Shown one piece after another: positions 63,481-64,000 of a stretch of DNA of 64,000 bases. The notes under the pieces were generated by a model. That model worked only from the letters and a program-made list of their open reading frames with translations. It was not told the origin of the DNA and made no database searches. Where the stretch lies: positions 1,674,001 through 1,738,000 of the forward strand of contig CAXXXM010000002.1 in assembly GCA_963663265.2 (NCBI GenBank), given 5' to 3'. The translations under genes were made by a program, and so were the position numbers. The DNA is from JAEXOD01 sp963663265. Lineage in GTDB: Bacteria > Bacteroidota > Ignavibacteria > Ignavibacteriales > Melioribacteraceae. How positions within the stretch are numbered: position 1 is the stretch's first letter; each line of letters opens with the position of its first letter.

Positions 63481-63999
63481 TCAATTATTTTTTAATTTTG
63501 CATAAATCAATTCATCACCTAACATATTGTTTTTGATAATATGTTTTCGTAATCGAGCTTCAAAAGTAAAACCGGCTTTTTCTAAAACCTTTGCAGATGC
63601 AGGGTTCCAGTCAAATACACTTGCTTGAATACGTTCAATATCAAAAGTTTCAAACATGAAATCTGTAAATATTTTAACGGCGTTAGTCATAATACCACGC
63701 CCCCAAAATTCTTCTCCTAACCAGTATCCAACTTCAGCGGTTTTTCTAAATACATTTTGACCTGGTTCAAAGCCAATTGCACCTACACAAATATCGTTAA
63801 TAATAATTCCATAATTTGTAACGGGATCAGCTAAGTTTACCAAGCTAATAAACTGATTAGCATCGTCTAACGTGTAAGGATGAGGAAAACCATCTCGTAA
63901 ATTAATCCATATCTTGCTGTTATTTGCATATTGAGTAAGGGATTCAGCATCTTCTTTGATGTAATTTCTTATAAGAAATCCATCTCCAGTTAATTTCAT
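63481..63999 (-). CDS. GNAT family N-acetyltransferase (RimJ/RimL-like)
   Basis: The 172-residue enzyme has the GNAT fold: LIRNYIKEDAESLTQYA at the start, GAIGFEPGQNVFRKTAEVGYWLGEEFWGRGIMTNAV (motif A, acetyl-CoA binding) and IQASVFDWNPASAKVLEKAGF (motif B). It acetylates an amino group of an unknown protein, antibiotic or metabolite. The ATG at 63999 is at the window edge. The frame looks complete, but a start further upstream cannot be excluded. It is probably co-transcribed with the hydrolase. Confidence 0.85.
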   Translation of the reverse strand: MKLTGDGFLIRNYIKEDAESLTQYANNSKIWINLRDGFPHPYTLDDANQFISLVNLADPVTNYGIIINDICVGAIGFEPGQNVFRKTAEVGYWLGEEFWGRGIMTNAVKIFTDFMFETFDIERIQASVFDWNPASAKVLEKAGFTFEARLRKHIIKNNMLGDELIYAKLKNN

Positions 64000-64000
64000 T

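Noticed and set aside
1..64000. tRNA or rRNA genes
   Set aside because: Scanning for T-loop-like GGTTCRANYC with flanking stems and for conserved rRNA words found nothing convincing by eye; a covariance search would be decisive.

Overview
The window is very AT-rich and gene-dense. It looks like chromosomal DNA of a Bacteroidota/FCB-group bacterium, most likely from the Ignavibacteria or a near relative. The main clue is that five secreted proteins end in the same C-terminal sorting domain, opening with NYPNPFNP and closing with a Lys-rich KKMxLxK tail. This is the type IX secretion signal in the form typical of Ignavibacteria. Other clues are the -33/-7 promoter pattern TTTG...TAnnTTTG in front of a small RNA, mostly weak Shine-Dalgarno sites, and starch and TonB genes of Bacteroidota type. 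The placement comes from motifs read by eye, not from a phylogeny.

Layout. 1-6 kb: a sugar-nucleotide epimerase, a probable replication origin with DnaA boxes, dnaA, a secreted hydrolase-like protein and a patatin/outer-membrane phospholipase. 6-8.2 kb: a gene-free repeat region in which a roughly 575-bp unit is tandemly duplicated and each copy carries a different small inverted-repeat insertion. One insertion has a filled and an empty site side by side. 8.2-21 kb: a marR-doxX-pirin operon, a HEAT-repeat protein with an AlkC-type DNA glycosylase, a multi-PAS histidine kinase, a membrane-anchored parvulin foldase, and a complete pstSCAB-phoU operon. 21-22.2 kb: a second repeat island with a 27-bp-TIR element and a GTCAC-rich array. 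22.2-30.6 kb: a zinc-ribbon/TM2 protein, a DUF5685-like protein, a J-domain protein and a DedA-like membrane protein in one cluster; an HD phosphohydrolase; an unusual pyruvate-kinase-like protein; and a signalling group of one response regulator with a degenerate second receiver plus two paralogous cytosolic histidine kinases with a four-Cys PAS motif.

30.7-54.5 kb: a tricorn-type protease, a strong candidate C-rich small RNA with its own promoter and terminator, a beta-helix surface protein, an OmpA-family protein behind a perfect CRP-type palindrome, a catalytically degenerate GH13 surface protein, an AI-2E family permease, an intact GH13 enzyme, a chemoreceptor, an Asp-box propeller protein, two tandemly duplicated secreted paralogues, and a fused pabB-pabC. 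54.6-64 kb: an AbiE toxin-antitoxin pair with a frameshifted toxin gene and flanking repeats built on one palindrome, a GH97 alpha-glucosidase, a TonB-dependent receptor behind a folded leader, a CBM9-like protein, a secreted MetX-like hydrolase and a GNAT acetyltransferase.

Two themes recur. One is surface polysaccharide use (GH13, GH97, CBM9-like, TonB receptor, T9SS cargo). The other is a population of short non-autonomous repeats, with no transposase gene in the window. No rRNA, tRNA or CRISPR array was seen.
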